From positions 1 to 64,000 of the forward strand of contig NZ_VXCA01000023.1 in NCBI RefSeq assembly GCF_011369485.1: a stretch of DNA of 64,000 nt, written 5' to 3'. The DNA comes from Pseudomonas atagonensis. GTDB taxonomy: Bacteria; Pseudomonadota; Gammaproteobacteria; Pseudomonadales; Pseudomonadaceae. Positions 27,882 through 35,349 of this stretch are shown here, piece after piece. The translations under genes and the position numbers were made by a program. The notes beneath the pieces are model-generated. The model searched no databases. It saw only the letters and a list, made by a program, of their open reading frames with translations, and was not told the origin of the DNA. The stretch's first letter is position 1, and each line of letters begins with the position of its first letter.

Positions 27882-28982
27882 ATGCACAGCGAGTTCCCCA
27901 CCGAATCCAGCTTCCGCGATCAACGCGAGCAGTTCATCACCGCCGCCAACGCAGCCGGTGCCACGCTCACTTCGTACGCGCATCCGCGTTGCGGGCCTTT
28001 TGGCGAGCCACTGAGTACCGACGTCGCCGTGCTCGGTGATCCACAGGCCAGGCGTCGGCTGGTGGCGCTCAGCGGCACTCACGGGGTGGAGGGCTATTAC
28101 GGTTCCGAATGTCAGATCGATTGGCTCAACGGCTTCATTCCGGGTTCGCTGCCCAAGGATGTCGCGGTGGTCATGGTGCACCTGATCAACCCATGGGGCA
28201 CGGCGTGGTTGCGGCGGGTGAACGAAGACAACATCGACCTCAACCGCAATCACCTCGATTTCAGCGGGCCGTTGCCGGATAACCGCGCTTACGCCGCACT
28301 GCATGAAATCTACGCGTGCACCGATTTGAATGGCCCCGAGCGGCAGCGCGCCGATGCCTTGCTCGATGCGCAGATCAACGAGCATGGCTGGCCGGCGGTG
28401 ATGTCGATTGTCGAGGGCGGTCAGCATAGCCATCCCGATGGACTGTTTTATGGAGGCCACGCACCGAGTTGGTCAAATCGCACGCTGCACCAGATCATCG
28501 ATGGGCATCTGGCTGGTGCTGAAACAGTGATGTGTTTTGACCTGCACACCGGCGCTGGCGAGTACGGTCATCCGATGTTGCTGACCATCACCCAAGCGCC
28601 TTATCCGGCACTCGCACAAGCTCAGGCGATCTATGGCCCATGGCTTTACACGCTGCACACGGGCGCCGACACCTTGAGCGAAACCGGTGTGGCGGCGACG
28701 GCCACCGGTTACACCTCGCAGGCGTTGCTCAATGCGTTGCCCGAAGTGCAACTGATGCCATTCGTGATCGAGTGCGGAACGTATCCGGGGCCAGACGTGC
28801 ATCGGCATTTGCGTGATGACCATTGGTTACATCTGCATGGCGATCCGCTGGATGCGACGGGGCGGGGGATCAAGTTGAATTTGCTGGAGCAGTTTTATCC
28901 AGCGGATCCGGATTGGCGGGCGATGGTGGGGTTGAGGACTCGGCAGATTTGGGAGAAGGGGTTGGCAGCCCTGTCGGCATAG
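27882..28982 (+). CDS. DUF2817 protein, M14-type metallopeptidase-like
   Basis: 366 residues from the ATG at 27882 (AAGAGG 8 bases upstream). It shows a carboxypeptidase/deacylase-like zinc site: LSGTHGVEGYYGS with His67 and Glu70, and a second histidine in CFDLHTGAGEYGH near residue 220, plus NPWGTAWLRRVNEDNIDLNRN. Members of the M14 superfamily remove C-terminal residues or acyl groups. No signal peptide, so probably cytoplasmic. The substrate is unknown. Confidence 0.83.
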   Translation: MHSEFPTESSFRDQREQFITAANAAGATLTSYAHPRCGPFGEPLSTDVAVLGDPQARRRLVALSGTHGVEGYYGSECQIDWLNGFIPGSLPKDVAVVMVHLINPWGTAWLRRVNEDNIDLNRNHLDFSGPLPDNRAYAALHEIYACTDLNGPERQRADALLDAQINEHGWPAVMSIVEGGQHSHPDGLFYGGHAPSWSNRTLHQIIDGHLAGAETVMCFDLHTGAGEYGHPMLLTITQAPYPALAQAQAIYGPWLYTLHTGADTLSETGVAATATGYTSQALLNALPEVQLMPFVIECGTYPGPDVHRHLRDDHWLHLHGDPLDATGRGIKLNLLEQFYPADPDWRAMVGLRTRQIWEKGLAALSA

Positions 28983-29010
28983 AATCCCGAATAGGTCAGG
29001 TAGAACTCTG

Positions 29011-29116
29011 TGGCGAGGGGATTTATCCCCGATGGACTGCGCAGCAGTCCCATTCATTTTCAATGAAGAAGTGGGGGGCGCTTCGCACCCCATCGGGGAT
29101 AAATCCCCTCGCCACG
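29011..29116. repeat. second intergenic repeat family (inverted pair)
   Basis: A 26-bp left arm starting GTGGCGAGGGGATTTATCCC and an exact inverse right arm at 29091-29116 enclose a smaller hairpin. The sequence is unrelated to the GCGAGCAGGCTC REP units in the rest of the window. It lies between the DUF2817 gene and the convergent pyocin immunity gene. Confidence 0.88.
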
Positions 29117-29148
29117 GGTTCGGTGTCGTCTCGAGGGATAAAAAGCGC

Positions 29149-29406
29149 TTATTGCTTAAATCCGGGCAGCCCCTTGGAGGCGCGCCATTTTTTTACGGTT
29201 TCGGTGATGCCTTCAGGGGTGCAATCAGCGTCATCCTCCGGCCAGTAAATCAGGTCAGTACCCGCGGGATGCTCGGCGAGCTCACAGAATTTATCCAATA
29301 GATCCGCCAGCACCATCTCTGGCGTGCCATCCCCATTAGAAGTGAATATTTCCTGCAATAAGCTAATGAATTGCACTTCGGTGTAATCAGTAATTTTATT
29401 TGCCAT
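29149..29406 (-). CDS. pyocin/colicin E-type DNase immunity protein
   Basis: 85 residues of the colicin E2/E7/E8/E9 and pyocin S immunity family: DYTEVQFISLLQEIF at the N-terminus, then the motif CELAEHPAGTDLIYWPEDDADCTPEGITETVKKWR in three short stretches that form the nuclease-binding helices, ending GLPGFK. Small and acidic, as expected for a protein that blocks a basic DNase. It starts 4 bp after the nuclease gene, so the two are co-expressed. Confidence 0.93.
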   Translation of the reverse strand: MANKITDYTEVQFISLLQEIFTSNGDGTPEMVLADLLDKFCELAEHPAGTDLIYWPEDDADCTPEGITETVKKWRASKGLPGFKQ

Positions 29407-29410
29407 GAGG

Positions 29411-30661
29411 TTATTTCCGGTGAATATCTATATGGTTTTTTGGCGTGCTGATCCTTAAGTTCTCGATGTCATACACAGCACCACCGTCCGATACCCGTAC
29501 AACGTGATGCAGTTCGTAAGTTTTTCTTTTACCCGTAGCATCTTGATACCGGGCATGAGGCGCGCTGCCACTGCGCATAAGCGCAATATTCTGCGGTTTA
29601 AATTGCTCAGCCAGTTCTGGATCATTCACAGCCTCAGTCCAAAACGCCTTTCTGAAGGCATCGAAGCTCGAAAACTCCCGCCCCCTGAGCCTATCCGCAA
29701 TCCGTGTAGGAATCGGCACGCCAACTCCCGTTCCCGCCTCAGCAAGCCATATCCCCGACACATCCTCTCCAACCCCCGTCACCGTGCCCGGCGTCAATCT
29801 CGCCGGTTTCGAAAACATCACATACAGCGACTTCAACCCGGTCTCTGCCGGGAACACCAGAATACAATCCTCGGCAGTTATGTCTTTGCCCGGCAGGCCT
29901 TCTATCTGGGTATCAGTGTTCTCGGGAATCGGATGAACAAGGATCGTATTCAGTTGCTCGCCGTGTTCCGGATAGACCAGCGGCGGCATTGATCCCAGTG
30001 GCCCGCGTTGTGGCGTCCACAAAATGGTGATGCCGTTGAGCTTGGCCTCCATCGCGGTCTTGTCTTTGTTCCACTCGACTTTGACGGTGCGCACCGAGTC
30101 ATCGCCCAAGGCGCCGGTGTGGATGCCGTAAACCTGCATGAGCCCTTCGGCGTTACGCCGAAACTGAAAGCGCACGCGAGTGGGCGCGCGGCTCATGCGG
30201 CGTAGCTGATCGTCGGTGTGCAGGGTGCCGTCGCCCATTCGGGTCGGGAGCATTCCGAGGATAAACACGCTGGCCGGGCCGCCTGCACCGCGAATCGCCC
30301 AGTTGAGGCGCTGCTGCAGAATCCCGCCGCCGGCCAAGCGGCCCAAGGCCAGATCGGCACCTATCGCGGTCGCGAGAGCGGTGCTGGCGGACGGAAAAAG
30401 CATCGCGCCCGCGACCATGATCTTGCCGAAATTGGCGGTGGGTTCGGGCTCCGTGCCGGCGTCCGTTCGGCACCAGTTTTCTGCCGTGCAGGACTTGGCA
30501 AACACCAGGTCTTCGCGAGGCTTGGGCGTAGGCCATTCATCGGTTGGAATGTAGACGGGCTCTGGCGGCGGGGGCGGATTCCAGGCGGCCCACGAACCGT
30601 CACCGTACGGACGTTTTCGAAACCAGTCGTCGAAGGGGGATTTGTGCCAGTCCTTGTCCAT
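29411..30661 (-). CDS. short S-type pyocin with HNH DNase domain
   Basis: About 416 residues from the ATG at 30661, chosen because CAGGGAG lies 6 bases before it; in-frame starts at 30694 (ATG) and 30781 (GTG) are less likely. Layout: Pro-rich N-terminus (WNPPPPPEPVYIP), a VFAKSC...TDAGTEPEPTANFG segment, a hydrophobic Ala/Gly stretch, a Pyocin_S domain (about 170-320) and a C-terminal colicin-type HNH DNase ending in YELHHVVRVSDGGAVYDIENL and NHIDIH. It is much shorter than usual S pyocins (600 or more) and lacks an obvious receptor-binding domain. Its immunity gene follows. Confidence 0.87.
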   Translation of the reverse strand: MDKDWHKSPFDDWFRKRPYGDGSWAAWNPPPPPEPVYIPTDEWPTPKPREDLVFAKSCTAENWCRTDAGTEPEPTANFGKIMVAGAMLFPSASTALATAIGADLALGRLAGGGILQQRLNWAIRGAGGPASVFILGMLPTRMGDGTLHTDDQLRRMSRAPTRVRFQFRRNAEGLMQVYGIHTGALGDDSVRTVKVEWNKDKTAMEAKLNGITILWTPQRGPLGSMPPLVYPEHGEQLNTILVHPIPENTDTQIEGLPGKDITAEDCILVFPAETGLKSLYVMFSKPARLTPGTVTGVGEDVSGIWLAEAGTGVGVPIPTRIADRLRGREFSSFDAFRKAFWTEAVNDPELAEQFKPQNIALMRSGSAPHARYQDATGKRKTYELHHVVRVSDGGAVYDIENLRISTPKNHIDIHRK

Positions 30662-30757
30662 GGCAACTCCCTGTATGTCCTTGGATCGAGACATGGGAGC
30701 TTGTCGGTCAGGCTGGATGTCGATCAAATCGACTGAGTGGGTTGCCGGTGCTTGATC

Positions 30758-30779
30758 GTACGAAAGATCCGTTTCGTAC
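30758..30779. promoter_or_regulatory. inverted repeat upstream of the pyocin gene
   Basis: GTACGAAA-gatccg-TTTCGTAC, a perfect 8-bp-arm inverted repeat about 97 bp before the pyocin start codon. Size and spacing suit an operator for a dimeric regulator. It does not look like a LexA box or a classical P-box. Confidence 0.5.
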
Positions 30780-30854
30780 ACCTTTCCAGCACTTTTCCTG
30801 CAGTCCTGTCCCGGTCTATTGCTGCGATTGCCGTTGGCACTTTTCTCGAGACAT

Positions 30855-30887
30855 AAAAAAACGGCCTACCTTTCGGTAAGCCGTTTT
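30855..30887 (-). terminator. original terminator of tRNA-Met, now separated from it by the element
   Basis: Hairpin ACGGCCTACC-tttc-GGTAAGCCGT flanked by A6 and T5, directly beside the left attachment repeat. On the minus strand it would follow the tRNA-Met gene if the 15-kb element were removed, so it is most simply the ancestral tRNA terminator. Confidence 0.75.
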
Positions 30888-30889
30888 TA

Positions 30890-30918
30890 GTACTTGGTGG
30901 CTACACAGGCAATTGAAC
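30890..30918. repeat. attL of the element (copy of tRNA-Met 3' end)
   Basis: GTACTTGGTGGCTACACAGG is identical to 46,251-46,270; a further nine bases (cAaTTGAAC) match with two differences. The repeat covers the CCA, acceptor stem and T-arm of tRNA-Met, the usual crossover place for tyrosine integrases that use tRNA genes. Confidence 0.92.
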
Positions 30919-30970
30919 TGAACGCCTAACCTACTGTATTTACTGGGTATTCGTAAGTTGTGATATCCAA

Positions 30971-30991
30971 GGGATACACTAGGGGATACAC
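30971..30991. promoter_or_regulatory. left integrase arm-type sites (two GGGATACAC)
   Basis: GGGATACAC occurs twice, 12 bp apart, about 60 bp inside attL. The same word recurs inside attR. Paired direct repeats at both ends of an integrative element are the expected form of integrase arm-binding sites. Confidence 0.65.
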
Positions 30992-31188
30992 GGCGCCGTC
31001 TGCTGGGCTGTTTTTGGCTTGCTCGCCGTCGTCCAGAATTCACCATTGACGCTGCTCACCTGTAGCCGACGAACGGTAACCACGCTTCGAACCGACGTCA
31101 CGAAGCGCTACCCCGGGACGGGGGAGTGGCCGCGGCTACCCGCCATCCCATTTCGGTAGGGCAGGTGCTGATAACTCACCGGCGCCTC

Positions 31189-31389
31189 TTACAGCCGCAT
31201 TTCCCTGATGACCTTCCGCGGGTCTGCGCCTTGCCTGAGCGCTCGTCGCGCGTCCTTGGTCAGTTGGTCGAGCGCCTGCTCCTCGAAGGTAGCCGCCATG
31301 GCGCTGGCCTTTCTGATGATCAGCAGCGCCAGCTCGGCGGGGATCTTCACTTTCTCGGTTGGCAGGTAATCGCAATCGATCACAGACAC
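31189..31389 (-). CDS. small element protein of unknown function
   Basis: 66 residues (SVIDCDYLPTEKVKIPAEL, then LLIIRKASAMAATFEEQALDQL). I use the GTG at 31389, preceded by AGAGGA 8 bases upstream; the frame upstream to 31470 opens with TTG and lacks a ribosome-binding site. Helical, soluble, basic C-terminus (RQGADPRKVIREMRL). No family recognised. The 580 bp between it and the next gene hold no convincing gene, only the repeated words listed separately. Confidence 0.55.
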   Translation of the reverse strand: MSVIDCDYLPTEKVKIPAELALLIIRKASAMAATFEEQALDQLTKDARRALRQGADPRKVIREMRL

Positions 31390-31645
31390 GGCGCCGTCCT
31401 CTGGCTCGCGGAATGCTGGCGCTGGACCAAATCGCGCCAGCGATGATCTGCAGATGTTATCAGCGCGCAATCGAAATTACCCAAAATCCAGGTAGTTTCC
31501 TGCTGCCGGCTCCGGCCCGCTGTCAGGCGCAAGGAGCCCCCAAAATATTAGACGGGGCATCGGCCGATCGGCACCCTGTTTTGGCTGGAGGCCACACGCC
31601 ACAAGGCCGCCAGACTACTGGGCGGTATTCCGCCAAATGGAATCC

Positions 31646-31662
31646 GTCTAGTGCCTGTCTAG
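31646..31662. repeat. direct-word doublet GTCTAG-TGCCT-GTCTAG
   Basis: Two identical GTCTAG words 11 bp apart, inside noncoding DNA 260 bp upstream of the 66-residue gene. The flanks (TCC before, TGCCT between) equal those of the GTCTCA pair at 33,175, although the repeated word differs. Confidence 0.7.
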
Positions 31663-31871
31663 AATTGGTTGGCGCGCTAAGGATTTATTCGGCTTGGTAT
31701 TTCAACAACCCATCCCGCCGGCGTAGACCTGACGATTGACCGAGCAATCACCTTGACGGGCGCCCCCTAAGTTTTTGACGAGGCTGGTGCTGGCCAAGTT
31801 GCGCGATGCCCGCAAAGCGTTGCTCTGCGTGACCTCCAGCGTGTCGGTGGGCGGTGGAACGCGTCGAATCC

Positions 31872-31910
31872 GTCAAGACCTGTCAAAAATCTCGTCAAGG
31901 ATGGTCAAGG
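31872..31910. repeat. four GTCAA words in two pairs
   Basis: GTCAA at 31,872 and 31,882, and GTCAAGG at 31,894 and 31,904: spacings 10, 12 and 10 bp. Same four-word layout as at 33,175-33,215. Lies 68 bp past the stop of the 329-residue gene, within the gene-free stretch 31,390-31,977. Confidence 0.7.
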
Positions 31911-31977
31911 GTTCCGCAGCGGCGCGCGGATAGCTGGTACGAGTCAATAGCCCGGCAAGCTACCGGGCGATGTAGGT

Positions 31978-32967
31978 TCATTCTTGAGATTCGTCATCAT
32001 CCGCTTCAGGCGGTGGCGCTACGTCGGGAACAATCAACCCACGCGCTTTGCTGCCTAAAATAGTTGCCGCTTGAACCGTCCCGCCCTTGAACCTGCCGAG
32101 CACGAAGAGGTTTATGTCGCTGTGGCGAGCAAAAGCCGTGGAAATCTCCTCTATACACTCCGCGGCATTCTGGCCTCGGAATAGATCGGTTTGGAACTGA
32201 CCGTGTACTTCGCTATAAAGCACGATGCGCCATCGATCCTCCAGACGCTTGAGCTGGAGCACCTGATAGCTTCCGTCCATTCGAGCTGGAACCGTTGCTA
32301 CTCGACCACGCTGATTAATTGCATCGATTTGGTCCTTTTCTAAGGTGACGTCACCGTATTTGATGCGTTCCGCATCATGGGCGCCTTTAACAAGTGTCAT
32401 TGCCGACTTGGCTACGTCTGTCTGTAGCTGAACCAGGTGCTCGTTCTGCTGTAGCACGCGAGTCATCAGCGCTGACTTTTGGGCGTCGACCTTTACCTCA
32501 GCGTCCTTATCGATCCAATGAACGGCCGTCCATGCTCCGCCCAGGATAAGCGCCGAGCCTAGGATAGTGAGGACCAATTGCTTCCCCGTCATGCGTTCTA
32601 TGGCCTTCTCTCCCAATTTGGTAAGTGGTTCGACCAGCGTGGCATTGGTGTCTGTTGATCCTTCATGGATCTCAAAGACTAGCTCAATATCCTTGCGCTC
32701 TTGATCCGTCATGCCTTTGGCGGTCTTCCCGTACGCGACGGACGCGAAAGCTCTGTTCATAGCGTTCTGGTATTCGATGAACGACTTAAGAACGCCTGTG
32801 GGTAGAGAGCTATGGTACCGCTCCCCTTTTATATCGACATCGAAATGAGGCCATCCCTCGAATTGGATGACAACGCTTTGATCGTCAAATTTTCCCTCTA
32901 ACGCCTGCTCCACTGCCGCAAAGGCGTCGGCCTCGGACTTAATAACTAGCTGAACTACGTCTGACAT
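31978..32967 (-). CDS. single-pass membrane protein of unknown function
   Basis: 329 residues with a strong ribosome-binding site (AGGAGAA) 6 bases before the ATG. Residues 1-130 are soluble (VIQFEGWPHFDVDIKGERYH is notable), one membrane helix follows at about 143-163 (LVLTILGSALILGGAW), then a second soluble domain (DGSYQVLQLKRLEDRWRIVLYSEVHG). I recognise no family. It is the largest accessory gene of the element, monocistronic between gene-free spacers. Such a position in satellites often carries anti-phage or exclusion functions, but nothing in the sequence proves that here. Confidence 0.75.
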   Translation of the reverse strand: MSDVVQLVIKSEADAFAAVEQALEGKFDDQSVVIQFEGWPHFDVDIKGERYHSSLPTGVLKSFIEYQNAMNRAFASVAYGKTAKGMTDQERKDIELVFEIHEGSTDTNATLVEPLTKLGEKAIERMTGKQLVLTILGSALILGGAWTAVHWIDKDAEVKVDAQKSALMTRVLQQNEHLVQLQTDVAKSAMTLVKGAHDAERIKYGDVTLEKDQIDAINQRGRVATVPARMDGSYQVLQLKRLEDRWRIVLYSEVHGQFQTDLFRGQNAAECIEEISTAFARHSDINLFVLGRFKGGTVQAATILGSKARGLIVPDVAPPPEADDDESQE

Positions 32968-33174
32968 CCATTTCTCCTAGCAAGGTATTGCAGAGCTGTG
33001 GCTCGGGTCGTGCGAGCCGAAGTTATACGTGATCGCGGCGACTCTATAACGTCTGTCATCCGTCAGCTACTCCCGTCGATCCATCGGAGTTCAATTGGTG
33101 TGAGACGGTCAACCTCCCCACTTTGACGTGGCCAAGGCGGAACAAGCCCCTGACGCCCACCGGCCTTGGATTCC

Positions 33175-33215
33175 GTCTCATGCCTGTCTCACATTCCGTC
33201 AAAGCGTGGTCAAAG
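33175..33215. repeat. two direct-word pairs, GTCTCA x2 and GTCAAAG x2
   Basis: GTCTCA at 33,175 and 33,186, GTCAAAG at 33,198 and 33,209: spacings 11, 12 and 11 bp. About 208 bp upstream of the 329-residue gene and overlapping the last codons of the CoiA-like gene. The rest of the 32,968-33,209 gap shows nothing else. Confidence 0.75.
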
Positions 33216-34076
33216 AGGTTCGGGCATCATCCAACCGGTATAAGGGGCGAGTGACCAGGTGAGATCGGGCGCTGCGCCAGACAGTAGCGACTCCATCAGG
33301 TTTCGGCGAGAGATTCGTTGGAGGCATGGAGCCTGGTCATATTCCGCAATCGCCCACATCCCACTCTCCCCGAGATCGAATATCACGGTTCGTTGGGATA
33401 ACAACCAGCCTTCGCGTGGCTTCCGCCATGACCATGTATGCTGCCCGCGATACGACTCCTCGACCGCTCCATCAAAGTCTCTGCCATGGAGTAGTTCCAG
33501 CATAGGCCGTGGTGAGGTAGCGGCAGCGATATCGCTCCTACGAAAATATGCGAAGGCTCCTCCATCCAAGCAGGGTTTCCGCCATGCCTTTGTCCACGGA
33601 GCGTATACCGGCATGGCCAGTTTGAACTCTCTGACCTTCGGATGATCAGGATCAGGCAGAGCGTCACCGATTCGAATGTTCTCCTTGAACTTCTCCCCGT
33701 TTACGATCCAGATCATGCGCTCCCCGTAGAACAGCTCGCGACTGTTCATCTCCTCAAGGCTCATCGGAGAGTTTTGGAGCTCAATTACTGTGCCGTCTGG
33801 GCGCTTCACGTCAGCGATATGCTTTTCGCCAGCATGGTCATGGGCCACAACCTCTTGCCACTCAAACGGAAACAAAGCTTTCCAGGCGCGATGCCATGGG
33901 CCTTCATTCTCCATCCATGGATCGCAGTGCCGCCGGCCAGCATGAGCCCAATGCCAGCGTATGATCGGGCCACATTTCGCCTGTGCGGGCTTTCCGCAGA
34001 GAGGACATTCGCCTTTGAGTCCAGGCGCCGGCGCAGAGCGCTCCCCGCCGACAAGCGCTACTTCCATTGATGGCAT
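33210..34076 (-). CDS. CoiA-like nuclease-family protein
   Basis: 288 residues from the ATG at 34076 (GGAGGG upstream). N-terminal zinc ribbon CPLCGKPAQAKCG, then IRWHWAHAGRRHCDPW and a PD-(D/E)XK-like core: EGPWHRAWKALFP, EKHIADVKRPDGTVIELQNSPMS, ELFYGERMIWIVNG. The D-x(n)-E-x-Q pattern (IADV...VIELQ) is the nuclease motif of CoiA proteins, first known from competence. In an integrated element it may act on incoming DNA; the role is inferred. C-terminal 120 residues are unassigned. Confidence 0.75.
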   Translation of the reverse strand: MPSMEVALVGGERSAPAPGLKGECPLCGKPAQAKCGPIIRWHWAHAGRRHCDPWMENEGPWHRAWKALFPFEWQEVVAHDHAGEKHIADVKRPDGTVIELQNSPMSLEEMNSRELFYGERMIWIVNGEKFKENIRIGDALPDPDHPKVREFKLAMPVYAPWTKAWRKPCLDGGAFAYFRRSDIAAATSPRPMLELLHGRDFDGAVEESYRGQHTWSWRKPREGWLLSQRTVIFDLGESGMWAIAEYDQAPCLQRISRRNLMESLLSGAAPDLTWSLAPYTGWMMPEPL

Positions 34077-34233
34077 ACCCGTATCCCTCCACATGATGCG
34101 AATCAATGTAGCCGAATATGCGAACCCTTACTCAGTCATGGGGTGTTTCCCCATTGGGGGAAAACGTTCACTCCGTACTGAAGAGCAATATGCCGTTCGT
34201 TATGCCGGCTTCCAGAAGAAACACTGCTTATGG

Positions 34234-34253
34234 TGGAAACCTTAGTGGAAACC
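34234..34253. repeat. doublet TGGAAACC-TTAG-TGGAAACC
   Basis: Two identical 8-mers 12 bp apart, preceded by ATGG, 158 bp upstream of the CoiA-like gene. Member of the TGGNNACC word family. Confidence 0.7.
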
Positions 34254-34530
34254 TCCAGGCGCCAACCATAACTTTTGATAACAGTGACGCGGGGCGCCCA
34301 CCCGAGGTTTTACGACTTTGTCGCGAAAGGTCGGGATGGGAACGACGGTTCGCGCGCAATGGCGGTTGCGAACCAAGTGCGAACTTGCTGGCGGCTTCCA
34401 GTGCCAGGCGCGTACCTGGCTGCGTACCAGCGTTGGGAATCTCGCTCCCACAGGGATTTCGCGGGCCTTTGGGTGCGTGAGGATCGTGCGTGAGGACGTG
34501 CGCGAAGGTTCATTCGGTGACCGGTGGGAG

Positions 34531-34564
34531 TGGTCACTACTGATGGTCACCGCGAATGGTCACT
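34531..34564. repeat. triplet of TGGTCAC(C/T)
   Basis: TGGTCACT, TGGTCACC and TGGTCACT at 34,531, 34,544 and 34,557, exactly 13 bp apart. Fits the TGGNNACC family except for the last base in two copies. Confidence 0.65.
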
Positions 34565-34633
34565 GGCTGGATGCCTGGCCCAAATGCCGACCTGAGATCA
34601 ATGCTGCGCGTACTAACTTTTGCTAACGGATGG

Positions 34634-34653
34634 TGGATACCAGCGTGGATACC
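34634..34653. repeat. doublet TGGATACC-AGCG-TGGATACC
   Basis: Two identical 8-mers 12 bp apart, preceded by ATGG as at 34,234. Same frame and spacing, but the inner two bases are AT instead of AA. Confidence 0.7.
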
Positions 34654-34696
34654 GGTCCGCATGATTCGCCCCGGCGACTCGACATCAATCAGCCCC

Positions 34697-34763
34697 AAAA
34701 CCTGACAAAACCTGACATCGTGAGGAGTGCGTCACGGGTGCGGAAGGTTGACAATTGTTGACA
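34697..34763. repeat. two tandem pairs: AAAACCTGAC x2 and GTTGACA x2
   Basis: AAAACCTGAC is repeated head to tail at 34,697-34,716. GTTGACA occurs at 34,747 and 34,757, 10 bp apart. Read on the minus strand both contain GTC words (GTCAGG, GTCAAC), so they may be reversed members of the GTC family seen at 31.6-33.2 kb. Confidence 0.6.
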
Positions 34764-34816
34764 TGGCCGTCGGCTCAAGCCTGCCATCCTTGGGTTCGTC
34801 TGCAAAGTTGCTACGG

Positions 34817-35239
34817 TCACGCGGGATACGCGGCGTACACCTTCGTGGCGATGTAACAGAAGAATGAGATCAGCATCGTGAGGTTGCGCAGGCGATACAT
34901 CGTCTTCGTGCGAGCGGCCACCTTTTCCACTGCCTCATGAGCAAGTCGGCGCATGGCGGCATCGTTCAGTTGACCCATCTCGATCATGTGAAGGTATTTT
35001 GAGTTGGTGTTCATCGTCGAGATCGTCGCCTCAATCCGAAGAAACCCAAATATTGCGCTTACCGCCATCATGAAGAGGGTTGTCAGATACATAGTCGACA
35101 CGTTCAGGCCAATGGGGCCAAAGGGCATTGTCTGAGCGAGATACGCGCAGGCTGCCATTGATGCCCCTAAGACAAATCGATCAAAGTTCGCGGTTTCGGT
35201 GCTCGCGCTCTGGTGGAGCTGAACGCTTCGTTCAGTCAT
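34817..35239 (-). CDS. small multi-pass membrane protein of unknown function
   Basis: About 140 residues from the ATG at 35239 (AAGGA upstream). Two hydrophobic segments near residues 22-70 (FVLGASMAACAYLA, LTTLFMMAVSAIFGFL) and one at the C-terminus (LTMLISFFCYIATKVYAAY), with a helical loop between. No family recognised. Small membrane proteins in prophages and satellites can mediate superinfection exclusion; that is only a possibility here. Confidence 0.65.
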   Translation of the reverse strand: MTERSVQLHQSASTETANFDRFVLGASMAACAYLAQTMPFGPIGLNVSTMYLTTLFMMAVSAIFGFLRIEATISTMNTNSKYLHMIEMGQLNDAAMRRLAHEAVEKVAARTKTMYRLRNLTMLISFFCYIATKVYAAYPA

Positions 35240-35255
35240 TTTCAAAGTCCTTGAT

Positions 35256-35289
35256 TGGTTACCAATGGTGGTTACCACGCTTGGTTACC
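35256..35289. repeat. triplet of TGGTTACC just upstream of the membrane-protein gene
   Basis: TGGTTACC at 35,256, 35,269 and 35,282, exactly 13 bp apart. They begin 17 bp before the start codon of the 140-residue membrane protein, where operator or promoter elements would lie. Confidence 0.75.
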
Positions 35290-35349
35290 AACTTGATGAA
35301 GGGGCGGTGGACGGCTCAATCCTTGGAGCCGCCCTCCGCCTCATTCTGG

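Larger units (their letters stand above)
34077..34816. other. 740-bp gene-free spacer with short direct-word repeats
   Basis: No frame in this stretch has a ribosome-binding site or a recognisable product. It holds a hairpin (TTTCCCC-att-GGGGGAAA near 34,146) and five sets of short tandem words at 34,234, 34,531, 34,634, 34,697 and 34,747, given as separate entries. It may be the remains of lost cargo genes plus regulatory DNA. Confidence 0.6.

Noticed and set aside
30662..30781. Longer N-terminus for the pyocin (GTG at 30,781 or ATG at 30,694)
   Set aside because: The ATG at 30,661 has the only good ribosome-binding site, and the palindrome near 30,768 would fall inside coding DNA otherwise.
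34242..34626. Several short overlapping frames of 70-100 codons
   Set aside because: No ribosome-binding site, mutually exclusive, and run through the tandem-word repeats.
31189..35289. Integron cassette array
   Set aside because: No attC-type core sites (GTTRRRY with paired inverse core) flank the genes and the integrase is of the P4 tRNA type.
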